This document shows, one piece after another, positions 5,952 to 7,945 of a DNA stretch of 7,945 nt. The DNA is taken from contig PUOI01000534.1 in the NCBI GenBank assembly GCA_003552765.1, positions 1-7,945 of the forward strand, written 5' to 3'. Origin of the DNA: Candidatus Hydrogenedentota bacterium. Lineage in GTDB: Bacteria; Hydrogenedentota; Hydrogenedentia; Hydrogenedentales; SLHB01. Position 1 is the first letter of the stretch. Each line of letters starts with the position of its first letter. A program made the position numbers and the translations under genes. Under the pieces are notes generated by a model, which ran no database searches, had not been told where the DNA came from, and was given only the letters and a program-made list of their open reading frames with translations.

Positions 5952-6977
5952 TCAGCCTTCCATGCTCTCGCGAATGCGGAGGTAGGAGCCGTAGCGCTGT
6001 TGGGGGATGGCCCCGGTTTCAACGGCTTCCAGCACCGCGCAACCGGGTTCGCAGGTGTGGGTGCAATCCCGGAACTTGCAGGCGCGGGCATGGGGTTCGA
6101 TTTCGGGAAAGTAGAAGGCCAATTCCTCGGGAGAGACGCCCGAAATGCCCAGTTTGCGGATGCCCGGCGTGTCGATGATGCGGATATTGTTGAAGGCATA
6201 GAGGCGGGCGGTGGTGGTCGTGTGGCGGCCCTTTTCGTTGAAGTTGCTCACTTCCTGGGTTTCGATGTCCAGGGAAGGTTCGAGGGCGTTGAGCAGGGAG
6301 GATTTCCCCACGCCCGAGGCCCCCGCCAACACGCTGAACCGGCCTTCCAGGGCTTGGCGCAACTCGTCCAGTCCGCGTCCGTCCTCGCAACTCGTCAGAA
6401 GTATGGGGATTCCCAGTTCGCGGTACGGCTCCAGCTCGGCCGGCTCGTGCTTCACGAGATCCATCTTGTTGACGCACAGCACCGGCTCCACGCCGCCGGC
6501 TTGCGCGCAAATCATGTAGCGATCGACGATGCCGCGCTTGAACTTGGGCCGGGCGGCGGCCGTGGTGATGATGAGGCGATCGACATTGGCCGCCACGACC
6601 TGTTCATAGCGCTGGCCCCTGGCCCCCACGAGGCGGCTCAGGCGGGTGCTGCGCGGCGCGAGACCGGTGACGTGGCCTTCGCCATGCTCGAAGCGGACCG
6701 CAACTTGGTCGCCGGGCGCAAGGGAGGCGGCGCGGCCAACGGAATCCGAAACCCGGCAGAGGTGTTCGGCATTGTCGATCCAGACATAGGCCAAGCTCCC
6801 GTACGGGCTCACCACCAGCCCGTTGGCCTCCGAGAGGTCAATGGCCGCTTGGAGCTGGTCCTCCGCTCCGTCCTCGCCGGCCCCATCCGCCCGCACCGGC
6901 TCGCCGCTAAAGGTGTCGGACGTTGCGTGCCACCGGCGGTCGCGCACGCGTTTCTTCTTGCGTTTCTTTCCCGGCAA
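5952..6977 (-). CDS. rsgA: Ribosome small-subunit-dependent GTPase A (circularly permuted GTPase)
   Basis: RsgA binds the 30S subunit late in its assembly and hydrolyses GTP to release maturation factors in the cytoplasm. The 341-residue protein has a basic N-terminal tail (KKRKKKR, 4-10), an OB-fold region of about 50-110, and the permuted GTPase order: G4 NKMD (170-173), G5 near TSC (195-197), then G1 GASGVGKS (219-226), a threonine-rich G2 region RHTTTTA (251-257) and G3 DTPG (269-272). The C-terminal zinc site is C300, C305, H307 and C313, with the same spacing as in Escherichia coli RsgA. Length is normal for the family. The start is TTG at 6977: an in-frame TAG at 6989-6987 rules out anything further upstream, and the basic tail, shared by relatives, would be lost from a later start. 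A kinase gene lies 143 bp upstream on the same strand and amrS 86 bp downstream. Confidence 0.96.
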   Translation of the reverse strand: MPGKKRKKKRVRDRRWHATSDTFSGEPVRADGAGEDGAEDQLQAAIDLSEANGLVVSPYGSLAYVWIDNAEHLCRVSDSVGRAASLAPGDQVAVRFEHGEGHVTGLAPRSTRLSRLVGARGQRYEQVVAANVDRLIITTAAARPKFKRGIVDRYMICAQAGGVEPVLCVNKMDLVKHEPAELEPYRELGIPILLTSCEDGRGLDELRQALEGRFSVLAGASGVGKSSLLNALEPSLDIETQEVSNFNEKGRHTTTTARLYAFNNIRIIDTPGIRKLGISGVSPEELAFYFPEIEPHARACKFRDCTHTCEPGCAVLEAVETGAIPQQRYGSYLRIRESMEG

Positions 6978-6983
6978 TGGGGT

Positions 6984-6993
6984 TCCCTACCTT
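6984..6993 (-). promoter_or_regulatory. Modest ribosome binding site before the rsgA TTG start
   Basis: The minus strand reads AAGGTAGGGA, ending six bases before the TTG at 6977 and overlapping the in-frame TAG at 6989-6987. Together with the rare start codon this suggests only moderate translation, as expected for a low-abundance assembly factor. Confidence 0.45.
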
Positions 6994-7095
6994 GTCGAAA
7001 GGCAACACTTTTTGAGGCAGGCATGCCGCCTAGACTGCGAACGCCAAGGGAAGGCGGCGGCCCCCGGGGTTCGTGAGATTACGCGTACAGCGTTT

Positions 7096-7116
7096 TGCAT
7101 CCCCCCGTGCATCCCC
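7096..7116 (-). repeat. Two direct copies of a 9-bp repeat after the kinase gene
   Basis: TGCATCCCC occurs at 7096-7104 and again at 7108-7116, a 12-base period, in the kinase-rsgA gap. It could be a tandem binding site or chance. No hairpin with a T-run was found in this gap. Confidence 0.35.
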
Positions 7117-7120
7117 GCCG

Positions 7121-7945
7121 CTAAATCCGGCTTACGCCTATTGACGACAAGGCGATCCGCAACTGGTCGCAGTCCGCGAAACGCTTTTCCGGTTTCTTCT
7201 CCAAGAGCCGCATAATGAGGTCGCCCAAGGATTGCGGGCACCGGTGGTTGACGAGGGTAGGGTGATCGGGCTTGACCTTGAGATGAAGGTGATAGATTTT
7301 TTGCAGGCTGTCGACCTGAAATGGGTATTGGCCCGTGAACATGAAATAGAACGTGATCCCCAGCGCGTACTGGTCGCTCTTGGGCGTGGCTTTCTCTTTT
7401 TGGATGAGTTCGGGCGCCACGAACATCGGCGTCACCAACTCCGTGATGCTGGCGCCAAAGAACGCGAGGATGCGGCTGCGCGCGAGGGAGTAGTCGGTGA
7501 TCTTCACCTGCCCCTTCCGGGTGAAGAGGACGTTGCTGGGCTTGATGTCGTGATGCACCAGCCCCTGTTCGTGGATGTACTGAAGTCCGTTGCACATCTG
7601 CGCGGCCACCACGAGGCGTTCCTGCAGGTTCCAGGGCCGGTTCATCACGTACCAGCGCAGGTCAGGCCCATCCACGTATTCCAGCACCAGGCACTCACCC
7701 TCGTCGCCGCTCAAGAACTCATAGAGATGGGCCACATTCTCGTGCTTGAGCTTGCTCATGCTCCTGACGTTGCGCTCCATCTCCTTGATGTGCGCGCGGT
7801 TCACGAAGAAGGTGCTATGAAACAACTTGAGCGCGCGGACTTCCCCCGTCTTGTTGTCCACGCCGCGGTACACCACGCCCGATCCCCCCCGGCCAAGTAC
7901 CCGGTCCACCTTGAAACGGTAAAGGCGGTTAATGGCTGGGGCATG
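7121..7945 (-). CDS. Hanks-type Ser/Thr protein kinase, C-terminal 274 residues (start beyond right edge)
   Basis: The frame is open from base 7945 with no stop. The GTG at 7909 lies just inside the kinase fold, so the true start is probably outside the window; residues are counted from 7945. The kinase landmarks are present: glycine loop GRGGSGVVY (18-26), ATP-anchoring lysine in ALKL (K40), helix-C glutamate (E55 or E57), catalytic loop HHDIKPSN (131-138, base D133), metal-binding DYS (151-153, usually DFG), APE (177-179), helix-F aspartate (D191) and a late arginine (R255). The protein ends at the end of the kinase fold, so no PASTA, TPR or transmembrane region follows it; extra domains could only be N-terminal. 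The usual HRD arginine is histidine, making it a non-RD kinase. It is probably active because lysine and both aspartates remain. It reads toward rsgA, 143 bp away. Confidence 0.92.
   Translation of the reverse strand, partial: HAPAINRLYRFKVDRVLGRGGSGVVYRGVDNKTGEVRALKLFHSTFFVNRAHIKEMERNVRSMSKLKHENVAHLYEFLSGDEGECLVLEYVDGPDLRWYVMNRPWNLQERLVVAAQMCNGLQYIHEQGLVHHDIKPSNVLFTRKGQVKITDYSLARSRILAFFGASITELVTPMFVAPELIQKEKATPKSDQYALGITFYFMFTGQYPFQVDSLQKIYHLHLKVKPDHPTLVNHRCPQSLGDLIMRLLEKKPEKRFADCDQLRIALSSIGVSRI

Noticed and set aside
7015..7031. Near-palindrome AGGCAGGCATGCCGCCT considered as a terminator between the kinase gene and rsgA
   Set aside because: The stem has a mismatch and only a three-base loop. 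On the minus strand it is followed by A residues rather than T residues, so it cannot act as an intrinsic terminator for the kinase.
5943..7076. A 377-codon plus-strand open frame opposite rsgA
   Set aside because: It is an antisense shadow of rsgA that keeps no domain pattern of its own. All GTPase and zinc-site motifs are on the minus strand.
7907..7909. GTG at 7909 as the true start of the kinase
   Set aside because: The frame stays open to the window edge, and the residues before it (NRLYRFK) fit the lead-in to a kinase glycine loop. A start here would leave almost nothing before the loop.

Overview
The window holds five genes: three complete, and two cut by the window ends. GC content is high, and long antisense open frames shadow every real gene. 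The largest gene is a Tat-exported PQQ-type beta-propeller/LamG protein with a methyltransferase-like N-terminal region. From memory, this family is common in Planctomycetes, Lentisphaerae and related PVC or Hydrogenedentes-like genomes, many known only from metagenomes. A Hanks-type Ser/Thr kinase and a radical SAM enzyme of the AmmeMemoRadiSam type fit such a host. No rRNA or marker gene is present, so the lineage is an inference.

Layout. (1) 1-203, minus: the first 67 codons of a small membrane-anchored or secreted protein that runs off the left edge. (2) 204-671: a divergent intergenic region with a near-consensus sigma70-type promoter firing left (320-348), a weaker candidate firing right (523-552), and several dyads between and beside them. 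(3) 672-4667, plus: the 1331-residue exported propeller protein. (4) 4668-4746: a convergent gap with two short hairpins. (5) 4747-7945, minus: a same-strand run of three genes, read right to left as a Ser/Thr protein kinase (its start lies beyond the right edge), the ribosome-assembly GTPase rsgA, and the radical SAM enzyme amrS. The gaps are 143 and 86 bp.

How the genes relate. The exported propeller protein and the divergent membrane protein act at or beyond the inner membrane. No carbohydrate-active or sulfatase gene in the window shows what the propeller protein binds. The minus-strand run is cytoplasmic. A kinase gene directly upstream of rsgA resembles the Bacillus prkC-cpgA pairing, where the kinase phosphorylates the GTPase. 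That is the most testable link here, although this kinase has no PASTA domains and has unusual HHD and DYS active-site motifs. amrS has no amrA or amrB partner in the window, and may have its own extended -10 promoter.

I saw no tRNA, rRNA, CRISPR array, insertion sequence or attachment site. I do not see a clearly new multi-gene system. The most unusual item is the domain architecture of the propeller protein.
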